From NCBI RefSeq assembly GCF_011751075.1, contig NZ_JAALLN010000021.1:1-64000 (forward strand): DNA of 64,000 nt. Direction: 5' to 3'. The translations under genes and the position numbers were made by a program. The stretch is from Flavobacterium poyangense. Lineage in GTDB: Bacteria > Bacteroidota > Bacteroidia > Flavobacteriales > Flavobacteriaceae. The notes beneath the pieces were generated by a model. The model did no database searches and was not told where the DNA came from. It saw nothing but the letters and a program-made list of their open reading frames with translations. Positions 50,523-60,374 of the stretch are shown in pieces; positions within the stretch are counted from its first letter, which is position 1; every line of letters starts with the position of its first letter.

Positions 50523-52592
50523 ATGATTCAAACAAATACTGCTGCAGTTTCTGCTACGTTTAGAAAGATGACCGTAAAAGCGATTCTTTCTGTTATTTTC
50601 TTTTTTGTTGTTTATATTTTATTGATTATTTCAGGCATAGGTCTGACTGTTTTGGCTGGTTATGCGGGGGTAATGATAATTGCTGCAAAACCTAATTTTT
50701 TAACCATTATGATTGGTTGTGGGTTATTATGTATGGGGATTTTAATCTTGATTTTTTTGTTCAAGTTTATTTTCGTTAAAAATGTTGTTGATCGATCTCA
50801 TTTGGTTGAAATCACGCGAGAAGAAGAACCTAAATTATTTAATTTTATTGAAGAGATTGTAAAAGAAGTAAAAACGGATTTTCCTAAAAAAGTGTATTTG
50901 TCGTCGGATGTGAATGCTGCCGTTTTTTATGATTCTAATTTTTGGAGTATGTTTCTGCCGATCAAGAAAAATCTTCAGATTGGTGTTGGACTTATAAATT
51001 CTGTTTCAGAATTAGAACTTAAAGCAATTTTGGCTCACGAATTTGGTCATTTTTCACAAAGGAGTATGAAAGTTGGAAGTTATGTTTATAATGTGAACAG
51101 GATTATCCATAATATGCTTTTTGATAATGATTCTTATAATTCTATTGCACAAAGCTGGGGGAGTGTAAATGTATATTTTGCTTTCTTTGCGGGATTGGCA
51201 GTAAAAATTGTGCAAGGAATTCAATGGGTTTTAAAGCAAGTTTATCAGGTTGTAAACTTAAGTTATTACGGTTTATCCAGACAAATGGAATTCCATGCCG
51301 ATGCCGTTGCGGCTAATGTAGCTGGTTCTGAACCATTAATTTCATCTTTACTCCGTTTGGATCTTGCGAATCATTCCTTTAATAAAGTGTTAGATTATTA
51401 CGGAGGAAAAATACCGAATTCTATTAGTACAAAAAATATATATGAGCAACAGACTTTGGTGATGCATTTTATTGCGAATAAAAGTAAGTTACAAGTGCAG
51501 AATGATTTGCCACAATTGACTACAGATTTTTTGAATCGATATAATAAATCAAAACTTGCAATAGAAAATAAATGGGATACGCATCCTAGTATTGAAGACA
51601 GGATTTCTGAATTGCAGAGATTAGGGATAGAAAAATCCAAGGCAGATGATAAATTGGCAACCTTTCTGTTAAGCAATCATATGGATCTGCAGAGTAAGTT
51701 TACAGATAAATTGTTTTCTGAGGTTTCATATCCGGATGCTGTCGTTTATACTAAAAAGGAACATTTTTTTGAAGAGTTTGAAAGTGATTATTTGGCAGGG
51801 TCTTTTAATGAGGTTTATAATAATTATTACGATAATAAAAACCCTGATGGTGTTGATCTTAAAACTAAGGAATTGAATACTTCAATTGAAAAATATCAAT
51901 TGAATGATTTGTTCAGTAACGCTGCGGTTGATTTGATACACAGTTCAATTTCACTAGAAAATGACATTCATATCTTAAAACAAATTTCGGATGGAACTTA
52001 TAAAATAAAATCATTCAATTATGACGGGCATAAAATTTTGTCGAAAAATTGCAATGAGTTGATCGAAAAATTGACGATTGATTTAAAAGAAATCAAAGAG
52101 GAAATTCTGGAGAATGATATTCGTATTTATTCGCTGTTTTCAGAATTGGCTGCCAGTCAGAATAAAGGAGAAGAATTGAAAAAGAAGTATGAGTGTTTTT
52201 TTGATTTGGATAGAAGTTATGATGAAAAATTCGATTGCTATATGAAGATGCTGAATGCTTCTGAATTTATGCATCATGTAGCTACTTTTGATAGTATTGA
52301 GAAGAACATGATGCTGTTAAAAGAAGAAGAAAAACAATTTAAGATTCAGATTGAAAAATTACTGGAAAGTGATGTTTATGGGGATGTCATAACTATTGAG
52401 ATGAGAGATTCATTCAATAAGTATTTGTCGGAAGAATGGGTTTATTTTAATAGTGATCACTATTTAGATGAAGCATTAGAGTTGTTGTCAAAATCAATGA
52501 TTGATTATCAAGACGTTCTTTCAAAAACATTTTTTAAAACCAAAAAAGACCTTTTAGATTATAAAGCTCAACTTTTACAATGCCATGAATAA
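50523..52592 (+). CDS. M48-family membrane zinc metallopeptidase
   Basis: 689 aa. Two N-terminal membrane helices (about 16-42 and 56-84), then the metallopeptidase domain with ILAHEFGHFSQRSM (zinc His-Glu-His) and, further on, MEFHADAVAA carrying the third ligand. The C-terminal about 300 residues are a helical, charged extension of unknown role. HtpX/Ste24-like membrane protein quality control is the family expectation. Its end overlaps the isochorismate synthase start by 8 bp, so the two are translationally coupled although functionally unrelated. Confidence 0.85.
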   Translation: MIQTNTAAVSATFRKMTVKAILSVIFFFVVYILLIISGIGLTVLAGYAGVMIIAAKPNFLTIMIGCGLLCMGILILIFLFKFIFVKNVVDRSHLVEITREEEPKLFNFIEEIVKEVKTDFPKKVYLSSDVNAAVFYDSNFWSMFLPIKKNLQIGVGLINSVSELELKAILAHEFGHFSQRSMKVGSYVYNVNRIIHNMLFDNDSYNSIAQSWGSVNVYFAFFAGLAVKIVQGIQWVLKQVYQVVNLSYYGLSRQMEFHADAVAANVAGSEPLISSLLRLDLANHSFNKVLDYYGGKIPNSISTKNIYEQQTLVMHFIANKSKLQVQNDLPQLTTDFLNRYNKSKLAIENKWDTHPSIEDRISELQRLGIEKSKADDKLATFLLSNHMDLQSKFTDKLFSEVSYPDAVVYTKKEHFFEEFESDYLAGSFNEVYNNYYDNKNPDGVDLKTKELNTSIEKYQLNDLFSNAAVDLIHSSISLENDIHILKQISDGTYKIKSFNYDGHKILSKNCNELIEKLTIDLKEIKEEILENDIRIYSLFSELAASQNKGEELKKKYECFFDLDRSYDEKFDCYMKMLNASEFMHHVATFDSIEKNMMLLKEEEKQFKIQIEKLLESDVYGDVITIEMRDSFNKYLSEEWVYFNSDHYLDEALELLSKSMIDYQDVLSKTFFKTKKDLLDYKAQLLQCHE

Positions 52593-53673
52593 TTTCTTTT
52601 CAAAAATAAAAAAACATAGAGCGCAGGATTTACCTTTTGTACTTTATTCTAAACCCCATTCAACTAAAATAATTGCACTTTTACAGCAAAATAATGATTT
52701 GCACACGATTTCTGATTTTACAGAAAAAGGATTTGTTTTTGCTTCGTTTGATGAAAAACAACTGATCCTGATTCCGGAAAAGGAATCGGAGATTATTAGT
52801 TTTGAGCATGAAAATGTTGAAGTTTATGAGGGTGAAATACAGGATACAGAATTCGACGCAATGGCAAAAAGGCAATACGAAGCTTTAGTTGCCAAAGGAA
52901 TTGAGGCGATTAAAAAGGATGAATTCAAAAAAGTAGTTTTGTCAAGAAGCGAAAGTGTAGACTTAGCCGAATTTGATTTTACAACTGTTTTTCAACAATT
53001 GATTCAATTGTATCCGACGACTTTCAGTTATTGCTTTTTTCATCCAAAAATCGGATTTTGGATGGGAGCGACTCCTGAACAATTGCTTAAAGCAAACGGA
53101 AATGTATTTGAAACTACTGCACTGGCCGGAACACAAAAAGCGACTTTGGAAGCTGAGATTTCCTGGCAACAAAAAGAAAAAGAGGAGCAGCAGTATGTGA
53201 CCGATTTTATTATAAAAAGACTTCGTGAAGTGGCTTTATCCGTAAAAGTTACAGAACCTTACAGTATAAAAGCAGGATCAATCTGGCATATCAAAACCGA
53301 TATTTCGGGAGTTTTAAATGAAAATTCGACTTTAGAAGAAGTAATCGATACTTTGCATCCAACACCGGCTGTTTGCGGTTTGCCTAAAAAGAAGGCAAAA
53401 GCATTTATCCTTGAAAACGAAAATTACGATCGGACTTTTTATACGGGTTTTTTAGGCGAACTAAACAGCAGTTTGGCGTCAAGTGCCATTAGTTCTGATT
53501 TATTTGTAAATTTACGCAGCATGCAGATTCAGGAGGATAAAGCCATTTTGTATATGGGCTGCGGTATCACCAAAGAGAGTATTCCTGAAAAAGAATGGGA
53601 GGAAAGTGTGAATAAATCAATGACAATGAAAAGAGCTTTGGTTAAGAGAGGTTCTGAGTCACTGAGTCACTGA
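52585..53673 (+). CDS. menF: Isochorismate synthase / chorismate-binding enzyme
   Basis: 362 aa of the chorismate-utilising fold. The C-terminal core shows EFKKVVLSRSE, GATPEQLLKANG, TTALAGTQKA, DISGVLNENSTLEEV, TPAVCGLPKKKA and FYTGFLGELN, with Glu residues for Mg2+. Isomerises chorismate to isochorismate. With the thioesterase two genes upstream it points to menaquinone rather than siderophore synthesis, but other men genes are not in the window. Confidence 0.88.
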   Translation: MNNFFSKIKKHRAQDLPFVLYSKPHSTKIIALLQQNNDLHTISDFTEKGFVFASFDEKQLILIPEKESEIISFEHENVEVYEGEIQDTEFDAMAKRQYEALVAKGIEAIKKDEFKKVVLSRSESVDLAEFDFTTVFQQLIQLYPTTFSYCFFHPKIGFWMGATPEQLLKANGNVFETTALAGTQKATLEAEISWQQKEKEEQQYVTDFIIKRLREVALSVKVTEPYSIKAGSIWHIKTDISGVLNENSTLEEVIDTLHPTPAVCGLPKKKAKAFILENENYDRTFYTGFLGELNSSLASSAISSDLFVNLRSMQIQEDKAILYMGCGITKESIPEKEWEESVNKSMTMKRALVKRGSESLSH

Positions 53674-53770
53674 GATTCTAAGTTTTTTAATTTGTAAAAT
53701 GAAAGCTGTAAAATGTAAAATGCAAGTGTAAACTTGAAACCTGAAACAAAAGAAACAAAAAAACAAAAAC

Positions 53771-54487
53771 ATGAAATTAGACATACTAGCCTTCGGAGCA
53801 CACCCTGACGATGTAGAATTAGGTTGTGCCGGAACTATTTTAAAAGAAGTATCGCTTGGTAAAAAAGTAGGTATTGTAGATTTAACCCGTGGTGAATTGG
53901 GAACGCGTGGTTCAGCAGAAATAAGAGATCAGGAAGCGGCAGATGCAGCAAAGATATTAGGGGTTGTAGTTCGTGAGAATTTAGCAATGCGCGATGGCTT
54001 TTTTACTAATGATGAAAATCATCAACTGGAAGTCATAAAAATGATTAGAAAGTATAAACCGGAGATTGTATTGTGTAATGCGATTGATGATCGCCATATT
54101 GATCACGGAAAAGGAAGCAAATTAGTTTCAGATGCTTGCTTTTTATCAGGCTTAGTAAAAATAAAAACGTTGATTGACGGAGTGAGTCAGGAAGCCTGGA
54201 GACCAAAAGTAGTCTATCATTATATTCAATGGAAAAACATTGAGCCGGATTTTGTAGTAGACATCACCGGTTTCGAAGAGAAAAAGATCGAAGCGATTTT
54301 GGCTTATAAAACGCAATTTTATGATGCCAATTCCAAAGAACCTGCGACACCTATTACGAGTAAAAACTTCTTAGAAAGTTTAAATTATCGCGCGCAAGAC
54401 TTAGGGAGACTAGTTGGGAAGGATTTTGCTGAAGGATTCACTGTTGAAAGATGTTTGGCAGTCAATAGTTTAGAAGATTTATTGTAA
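53771..54487 (+). CDS. bshB1: Bacillithiol biosynthesis deacetylase BshB1
   Basis: 238 aa, LmbE-like zinc deacetylase: ILAFGAHPDDVELGCAGTI (zinc His, Asp, Asp), LTRGELGTRGSAEIRDQEA, and DDRHIDHGKGSKL with further His. It removes the acetyl group from GlcNAc-malate to give GlcN-malate, the second step of bacillithiol synthesis. The SKEPATPITSKNFLESL stretch near the end is typical of the BshB1 branch. It follows menF after a 97-bp gap with simple repeats. Confidence 0.92.
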   Translation: MKLDILAFGAHPDDVELGCAGTILKEVSLGKKVGIVDLTRGELGTRGSAEIRDQEAADAAKILGVVVRENLAMRDGFFTNDENHQLEVIKMIRKYKPEIVLCNAIDDRHIDHGKGSKLVSDACFLSGLVKIKTLIDGVSQEAWRPKVVYHYIQWKNIEPDFVVDITGFEEKKIEAILAYKTQFYDANSKEPATPITSKNFLESLNYRAQDLGRLVGKDFAEGFTVERCLAVNSLEDLL

Positions 54488-54503
54488 GTTTCTTATTTTT
54501 TTG

Positions 54504-54534
54504 TTTGTAGAAGCAAACCTTTGTTGTATATTTG
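54504..54534 (+). promoter_or_regulatory. Promoter of the first tRNA-His gene
   Basis: TTTG (54504-54507), 19-bp spacer and TATATTTG (54527-54534): a textbook Bacteroidota -33/-7 pair, 17 bp before the tRNA. Confidence 0.85.
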
Positions 54535-54551
54535 CAACCGCAAAGAAAAAT

Positions 54552-54626
54552 GGTGGTTGTAGCTCAGTTGGTTAGAGTAGCGGTTTGTGGTGCCGCGGGT
54601 CGCCGGTTCGAACCCGGTCAGCCACC
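54552..54626 (+). tRNA. tRNA-His (GTG), copy 1
   Basis: Acceptor stem GTGGTTG/CAGCCAC with the extra G at -1 opposite C73, D-arm GCTC/GAGT, anticodon arm GCGGT-TTGTGGT-GCCGC with anticodon GTG, T-arm with TTCGAAC. CCA is not encoded. Identical in sequence to the second copy 491 bp downstream. Confidence 0.95.
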
Positions 54627-54637
54627 CAGAAATTTGG

Positions 54638-54667
54638 AAAGCCTTGAAGAAATTCAAGGCTTTTTTT
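54638..54667 (+). terminator. Terminator of tRNA-His copy 1
   Basis: AAAGCCTTGAA-GAAA-TTCAAGGC followed by T7; duplicated with the tRNA. Confidence 0.9.
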
Positions 54668-54725
54668 GTGCTTTTTTTTAACCGCAATGAGCGCAAAGAT
54701 TTTTTTTAATCCTGCAAAAGTTGTT

Positions 54726-54836
54726 TTCTCGCAAAGTCGCGAAATCGCAAAGTAATTGAAGCCTGAAACTTGAAACTTGAAACATGAAACATGAAAAAAA
54801 AAGAAAACTTTGCGGCTTCGCGACTTTGCGAGAAAT
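54726..54836. repeat. Long imperfect palindrome (TTCTCGCAAAGTCGCGAA family)
   Basis: TTTCTCGCAAAGTCGCGAAA at the left and TTCGCGACTTTGCGAGAAA at the right pair over about 20 bp; GAAACTTGAAACTTGAAACA simple repeats lie between. The spacer between the two tRNA units holds only this and AT-rich sequence. Confidence 0.8.
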
Positions 54837-54994
54837 TTTGCAAAGCATTATCTAAAAGTTGTTTTTTTTATCTTCGTGACCCTTGTGGTTAAATAAATAC
54901 AAAGTTTGTTAAGATTTCTTTAAATGTACTTTAATTGATTTACAGGGAAATACAATTTCAAATGAATTTATATCACTTAAATGGTATTTTTTTC

Positions 54995-55025
54995 TTTGTA
55001 GAAGTAAACCTTTGTTGTATATTTG
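54995..55025 (+). promoter_or_regulatory. Promoter of the second tRNA-His gene
   Basis: TTTG (54995-54998), 19-bp spacer, TATATTTG (55018-55025). Same geometry as copy 1. Confidence 0.85.
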
Positions 55026-55042
55026 CCACCGCAAAGAAAAAT

Positions 55043-55117
55043 GGTGGTTGTAGCTCAGTTGGTTAGAGTAGCGGTTTGTGGTGCCGCGGGTCGCCGGTTC
55101 GAACCCGGTCAGCCACC
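55043..55117 (+). tRNA. tRNA-His (GTG), copy 2
   Basis: Identical to 54552-54626, including G at -1 and anticodon GTG. Flanks are duplicated as well, with a few substitutions. Confidence 0.95.
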
Positions 55118-55128
55118 CAGGATTTTAG

Positions 55129-55158
55129 AAAGCCTTGAAGAAATTCAAGGCTTTTTTT
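55129..55158 (+). terminator. Terminator of tRNA-His copy 2
   Basis: AAAGCCTTGAA-GAAA-TTCAAGGC with T7, identical to the terminator of copy 1. Confidence 0.9.
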
Positions 55159-55266
55159 GTGCTTAATTTTTTTGTGAGATTCTGGAAAGTGAGATTTTTT
55201 AATACAAAGTTTGCAAAGTTTTTACAAAGATAATTAGCTTGCTAAATGCTATTCTAAGCCAGTTAA

Positions 55267-55367
55267 TGTCATTTCGACTTTAGGAGAAATCACACTAGCA
55301 TTTCGACAAAGATTGATGATATACTGTGTGGAGTTCCTTGTGTGATTTCTCCTGCGTCGAAATGACA
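55267..55367. repeat. 101-bp palindromic element (TGTCATTTCGAC family)
   Basis: Begins TGTCATTTCGAC and ends GTCGAAATGACA. Inside, AGGAGAAATCACAC is mirrored by GTGTGATTTCTCCT. Member of the family at 27141-27445 and 2096-2226. Confidence 0.85.
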
Positions 55368-55487
55368 GGATAGTTGTTTAGTTGTTTGCTAGTTAGAATT
55401 ACCAGTGCAATTTACTTCGTCTACACGCTCTCGCTCAGGTTTCCTGTCGAAATGAATAAACTAGACGGATAAATAATTAAAAACGCA

Positions 55488-55520
55488 AATCTGACAGGTT
55501 TAAAAAACCTGTCAGATTTA
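55488..55520. repeat. Short palindrome (CTGACAGG family)
   Basis: AAATCTGACAGGTTT and AAACCTGTCAGATTT around a 3-nt centre; sister of 27521-27553. Confidence 0.75.
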
Positions 55521-55576
55521 GTTAGCTGGAAATTTCCGGCTTGTACTAATTTACATCGCTTAAATGGTTCAAATAA

Positions 55577-55606
55577 AAAAAGCATGACTGTAAAAATCAT
55601 GCTTTT
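55577..55606 (-). terminator. Terminator of the YpfJ-type protease gene
   Basis: AAAAGCATGA and TCATGCTTTT pair across a 10-nt loop; T-rich on the minus strand. 27 bp past the protease stop. Confidence 0.85.
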
Positions 55607-55632
55607 GAGGTTGTTATAATTGGGTTTGTAAA

Positions 55633-56484
55633 TTACCTGATTTCGTCAAAAGTGTTTCCTTGTCTAATGTCACCGCTGTTAAACCCTTTTTTAAACCAAT
55701 ACATTCTTTGTTCAGAAGAACCATGTGTAAAGGAATCAGGAACAACATGCCCCTGCATTTTACTTTGTATGGCATCATCACCAACGGCGTTTGCAGCGCT
55801 CAAAGCTTCGTCTATATCGTCGAGATCCAGATTTTCCTTGTTATAATGTGCCCATACTCCGGCATAAAAGTCCGCTTGCAGTTCTAATGCAACAGAAAGT
55901 TTATTGGCTTCCGCTTCGCTTTTTCCTTGTTGTGCCTCTCGCATTTTTGCCGAAGTACCCAGTAAGGTCTGGATATGATGGCCAATTTCGTGCGCAATAA
56001 CATACGCAATGGCAAAGTCGCCGCCTTTGGCACCAAATTTGGTTTTTAATTCTTCAAAGAAGCCTAAATCCATATATACTTTTTTATCACCGGGGCAATA
56101 AAAAGGTCCTGAAGCTGATGATGCACCTCCGCAAGCTGTCTGAACGGAACCTTTAAAAAGTACCAGTTTAGGCTTTTCATACGTCATACCATTTTCTTCA
56201 AATATTTTACTCCAAATGTCTTCTGTGTAAGCCAAAGTAACTCTTACGAATTCCCCCATTTTTTTGTCTTCCTCACTTAATGGAGCTGCAGCTTCTGTTT
56301 GCGTTTGTTGACCACCCTGCATTTGCTCCAGTACTGGCGTAATAAGTTGGGCGTTTTCACCTCCAAAAATGTTTACCAACAAAATGATAATTCCGATAAT
56401 TCCGCCTCCTACGGCTACTTTTCCGCCGGAAATAGATCTTCTGTCTTCTACGTTGTCACTTTGTCTTCTGCCTTGCCATTTCAT
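55633..56484 (-). CDS. ypfJ: Neutral zinc metallopeptidase, YpfJ family
   Basis: 283 aa. It opens MKWQGRRQSDNVEDRR, the family signature, then one membrane helix (about 24-43, VAVGGGIIGIIILLVNIFGG) and a periplasmic zinc domain with AYVIAHEIGHHIQTLLG and ELQADFYAGVWAH. ACGGASSASGPFYCPGDKKVY is also typical. Single gene with its own terminator. The substrate is unknown in the family. Confidence 0.92.
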   Translation of the reverse strand: MKWQGRRQSDNVEDRRSISGGKVAVGGGIIGIIILLVNIFGGENAQLITPVLEQMQGGQQTQTEAAAPLSEEDKKMGEFVRVTLAYTEDIWSKIFEENGMTYEKPKLVLFKGSVQTACGGASSASGPFYCPGDKKVYMDLGFFEELKTKFGAKGGDFAIAYVIAHEIGHHIQTLLGTSAKMREAQQGKSEAEANKLSVALELQADFYAGVWAHYNKENLDLDDIDEALSAANAVGDDAIQSKMQGHVVPDSFTHGSSEQRMYWFKKGFNSGDIRQGNTFDEIR

Positions 56485-56598
56485 ATTGTGGTGTATTAGT
56501 GGTTATTGTGGTTATGGTCTTACGAATTTATATATTTTTTTGAAACAAAATTCAATCATAAGGATTAACTTTTTATTTATCTTAATCCGTTGGGTGTT

Positions 56599-59500
56599 TT
56601 ATTGTTTTATCCATTTAGTAAGGGCTTCTTCGACGGTACCACGAATAATTGGTTTCGAAATATAATCATTCATTCCGGCAGACAAACATTTGTTTCGCTC
56701 GTCTTTTTCGGCACCTGCGGTAACCGCAATTATCGGAATGTTTTTGCCTTTCGTGGTATTTCTGATGGCTCTCGTTGCCTCATAGCCATTCATAATCGGC
56801 ATTTGAATGTCCATGAACACCAAATCCGGAGTAATGTGTTCGATTTGATTCACCGCTTCATAACCATTTTCGCATTCGTAAATGATAGTATTGATGTTCA
56901 GGTTTTTTAAGATGGTTTTCAGCAATAGCATATTTACTTTATTGTCTTCAACAATTAAAATACTTAGTTTTTTATGATTGACATATTGGTCTAAATCGTA
57001 TTCCTGATTGATAGTTTCAGATATGATTTTGTATTTCTCATTGTTGTTTTTATGGCTGGTATTCAGATTCAGATCAAAAAAGAAAATACTTCCCTCATTT
57101 ATTTTACTTTTAAGCTGCAGTCGACTCTCCATTAAAGCCAATAACTGATTTGAGATGGTAAGCCCTAGACCTGTTCCTCCAAATTTTCTCGTTGTAGAAC
57201 TATCTTCTTGTGAAAAAGCCTTAAATATTTTGTTTTGGTTTTTTTCCAATATCCCAATTCCGGTATCAACTACAGCGAAACGGATAGTGTAATTTTCTTC
57301 TGATTTCTTTTCAATTATAGAAACATTAAGTTTGATGGAACCGTTATTGGTAAATTTAATGGCGTTTGACAGCAGATTGATCAGGATTTGTTTTAAACGT
57401 ACTATATCGGTCCAAATGTATTTTGGTACGTTAGGATCAACGTTCAGCTCAAGCTGAAGTTTTTTCTGATTGGATTCATAAACGATGAGGTCAAATATCT
57501 GACCTAATATTTTCTGAATGTCATATAAGTCAATAAAAAGTTCCAGTTTTCCGGCTTCGATTTTAGAAAAGTCAAGTATATCATTGATAATTTCCAATAA
57601 CGAATGAGCCGATTGATTAATGGTGGTCATGTACTTCTCCTGAATTTCTTCGAGATTGGTTTTCATTAACAAATGTGTAAATCCGATTATACCGTTTAGC
57701 GGAGTTCGAATTTCGTGCGACATATTGGCCAGGAAATCAGATTTAGATTTACTTGCCGCTTCTGCCAGTTCTTTGGCTTTGATGGCGTCTTCGCTTTCTT
57801 TGATTTTTGCCTGATTCCTGTTCCGTTCTAAAGCCGATGAAATGTTATTGGCAAGTGTCTGAAAGATGTAAATTTCATCATCAGTCCATTTTCTTTCTCT
57901 GGTGCAATCGTCAAAGCCAATAAAACCCGAAAAGTTATTGTTGGCATATAAAGGCAAAATTAAAATCGATTTGATTTCATTGGCAATCAGCAGTTTTTTG
58001 AAAAAGGTGTCCTCAAGGTTTTGTGTCAGCGTACTTAAGACTTTTTTTCTTTGAGAATGGAGAACGATTTCTTTTAAATTGTCTTCTGTAAAATTCTGTA
58101 AATTAGTGATTTGATGTTTTACGCCATCTCTTGACCATTTGTACCGCTGGCTAATGGTTTGTGTCTCAAAATCTTTCTGATAGTAAAATATATGATCTAC
58201 TTTTGAAGCTTTCCCTATGATTTCATAGGTTTCTTCGAACATTTTTTCTGTGCTTTTACTCATTAAGAATTTTTCCGTGCACAGGGCTAATGCAGAAAGT
58301 AATTCACTTTTAAGTTCCAGTTTTTTCTCTGCCCGGAGTCGCATTTGAGAAGAAATCGCCAGCGAGATTACATCCGAGATGGTTCTGGCATAATTAATAT
58401 CTTCGTTGTCCCAGTCTCTTTTTTCCTGTGTACTTTCAAAACAAGCCACACCGGCCAATTGTCCGTTTAGGAAAACGGGGGCATCAAGCATTGACTTGAT
58501 TTTGTTTTTTGTGAAATAAATTCTCTTAAATTCAGATGTTTCCAGTTTGTCAAAAACATCAGGGGCATTTATGATTGCTTTGCTTTTTAAGGTTTCAAAA
58601 TAAATGGGGTAGGACTCTTTGTCGAGAATATTTTTGTCGTCCAGGGTCTGATTGTCTCTGCTGAATAAATTTTTGCAGGTAATAATATCATTCGAATAGC
58701 TCCAGAAACTGACTCGGTTTGTTTTTGATACTGTTGCCGCTTCCTGAATAATAGAATCAATTACCGTTTGAAAATTGCTATAATTACGGAAATCTGTTGT
58801 CGATAATTTTTTGGTCGAATTGTTGTACGCCTCAATTTTTTCGTGACGTCTTCTTTTCTCGTTTTCGATGTTTTTTATTTCGGTAATATCTCTTGCAATA
58901 CCGGCAAAACCAATAGTCTGATTCAGGTCATTTTTGCGGATAATTACTTTTTGAGAGATCCATAATTCTTCTCCATTTTTCTTTAGAACCGGGATCTCAA
59001 TGGTCGGGTAATTGGTTTCGTTTTGTTCTAAATTTTCATAAAAATCAACCGCATTTTTGATGTAATCATCATGTATGAAATTGGAATAATGCTGCAGAAT
59101 TATTTCCTTTTCGGCATAGCCTAAAATTGAAAATCCAAACTCATTTACAAAAGTAAAGTACCCGCTTGCATTTATTTCAAATATAATATCGGTGGCTGTC
59201 TGAATCAGGTTTTTGTATTGATCCTGAACAATTATCTGTTCGGTAACATCCTGACCAATACTAATAATGAGGTCATCGGAAAACTTTTTATCTTTCCATT
59301 GAATGTATTTATATTCGCCGGTTACATTCTTTAATTTCTGGATATACAGTTTGTCATCAATCTGTTTTTTGATGTAGTTTTCTTGCTTGACTTCATGATC
59401 TTCATTGAGTTGCCAGAATTTTTTCGCCATAACATCGTCGGGAGAATAACCCAGTATTGAGGTTATAGTTTCGCTGCAAAATAATACTTCTCCTTTTTGA

Positions 59501-60285
59501 TTTGTTGCAATTGTCAGTGAGTTTCCTTTATGAACGATCTCATTTGTAAATCTGAAATTATCGCGACTGTTCAGCAAAATAGCGTACTTCACCTGATTGA
59601 TAATGAAGATCAGAATGGAGAAATTAATTAAAAGGACAGACGATTTTAGCGGAATTAAATGAAAGACAACCGTAATAATCTGAAAAGTAAAAGTCAGTCC
59701 GACAAAAAACCAATAGACTTTTATGGGTTTTAAAATGTTGTAAGAAAAGAAAAAGGAGATCAGAAAAACAATAATCGGCACAACATCATTTGAGAGATAA
59801 ATAATATTGTGTGTAACATAAGAGATATAAACAAAGAAACAGCATATAAAAATGGGCTGAATCTTGTTTCTCAGAAATTTTACTTTATCTGTTATTAAGT
59901 AAATTAACAGAACTACAAAGCCAATCGAAACATTTAATACCAATAAACTTTTAGGTCTGATTTTAAAAATTTCATTAATAATTTCGATTACAATAACGGC
60001 TATTCCAAAGAATAAAATATAGAGCTGATATTCTCTGTCGGCAGCTTCATCTTCTTTCTTTTTTTCGATGAAATACCCAATTTTAGTTTTAATTCTAAAA
60101 AATTGATAAACCAGTAAACTAAGAAAACCAAATAAGGACAACGCTAAAATGATGATTTTAGGGCTGTTATAGAAAATGATGTCAGATGTCAGTACAAACC
60201 AGTTTAATGCGTTTGATTTCAAGAGATCTCCAAAAAAGGGGATTCCTGAAAACAATGAATAAAAAGAACTATAGTCTGGTACCAT
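56599..60285 (-). CDS. Hybrid sensor histidine kinase with 7TM-like, PAS, GAF and receiver domains
   Basis: 1228 aa. The N-terminal about 245 residues hold 6-8 membrane helices. Two PAS domains follow (about 255-355 and 360-480; FWQLNEDHEV and YSNFIHDDYI), then two GAF-like domains (about 510-650 and 680-820). The kinase core has H-box ANMSHEIRTPLNGIIGF and ATP-binding VVDTGIGI, GGTGLGLTIS. The C-terminal receiver has the phosphoacceptor in LVFMDIQMPIMNGYEATRAIR and ends within 10 residues of the stop. There is no DNA-binding output, so signal passes to an unlinked partner. Free-standing gene. Confidence 0.92.
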   Translation of the reverse strand: MVPDYSSFYSLFSGIPFFGDLLKSNALNWFVLTSDIIFYNSPKIIILALSLFGFLSLLVYQFFRIKTKIGYFIEKKKEDEAADREYQLYILFFGIAVIVIEIINEIFKIRPKSLLVLNVSIGFVVLLIYLITDKVKFLRNKIQPIFICCFFVYISYVTHNIIYLSNDVVPIIVFLISFFFSYNILKPIKVYWFFVGLTFTFQIITVVFHLIPLKSSVLLINFSILIFIINQVKYAILLNSRDNFRFTNEIVHKGNSLTIATNQKGEVLFCSETITSILGYSPDDVMAKKFWQLNEDHEVKQENYIKKQIDDKLYIQKLKNVTGEYKYIQWKDKKFSDDLIISIGQDVTEQIIVQDQYKNLIQTATDIIFEINASGYFTFVNEFGFSILGYAEKEIILQHYSNFIHDDYIKNAVDFYENLEQNETNYPTIEIPVLKKNGEELWISQKVIIRKNDLNQTIGFAGIARDITEIKNIENEKRRRHEKIEAYNNSTKKLSTTDFRNYSNFQTVIDSIIQEAATVSKTNRVSFWSYSNDIITCKNLFSRDNQTLDDKNILDKESYPIYFETLKSKAIINAPDVFDKLETSEFKRIYFTKNKIKSMLDAPVFLNGQLAGVACFESTQEKRDWDNEDINYARTISDVISLAISSQMRLRAEKKLELKSELLSALALCTEKFLMSKSTEKMFEETYEIIGKASKVDHIFYYQKDFETQTISQRYKWSRDGVKHQITNLQNFTEDNLKEIVLHSQRKKVLSTLTQNLEDTFFKKLLIANEIKSILILPLYANNNFSGFIGFDDCTRERKWTDDEIYIFQTLANNISSALERNRNQAKIKESEDAIKAKELAEAASKSKSDFLANMSHEIRTPLNGIIGFTHLLMKTNLEEIQEKYMTTINQSAHSLLEIINDILDFSKIEAGKLELFIDLYDIQKILGQIFDLIVYESNQKKLQLELNVDPNVPKYIWTDIVRLKQILINLLSNAIKFTNNGSIKLNVSIIEKKSEENYTIRFAVVDTGIGILEKNQNKIFKAFSQEDSSTTRKFGGTGLGLTISNQLLALMESRLQLKSKINEGSIFFFDLNLNTSHKNNNEKYKIISETINQEYDLDQYVNHKKLSILIVEDNKVNMLLLKTILKNLNINTIIYECENGYEAVNQIEHITPDLVFMDIQMPIMNGYEATRAIRNTTKGKNIPIIAVTAGAEKDERNKCLSAGMNDYISKPIIRGTVEEALTKWIKQ

Positions 60286-60374
60286 AGTATTTTGGGTAGG
60301 TTTGGTTTAGTAATTGGTTTTTCTGAGATTCAAAAAGAGTAGGTCAAATTCTTTTTTTATTTGTGAATCTATTG

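Noticed and set aside
54493..54696. 67-aa minus-strand frame containing GFEPATRGTTNR
   Set aside because: This is the well-known artefact from translating the antisense of a tRNA gene; it lies across the tRNA-His gene.
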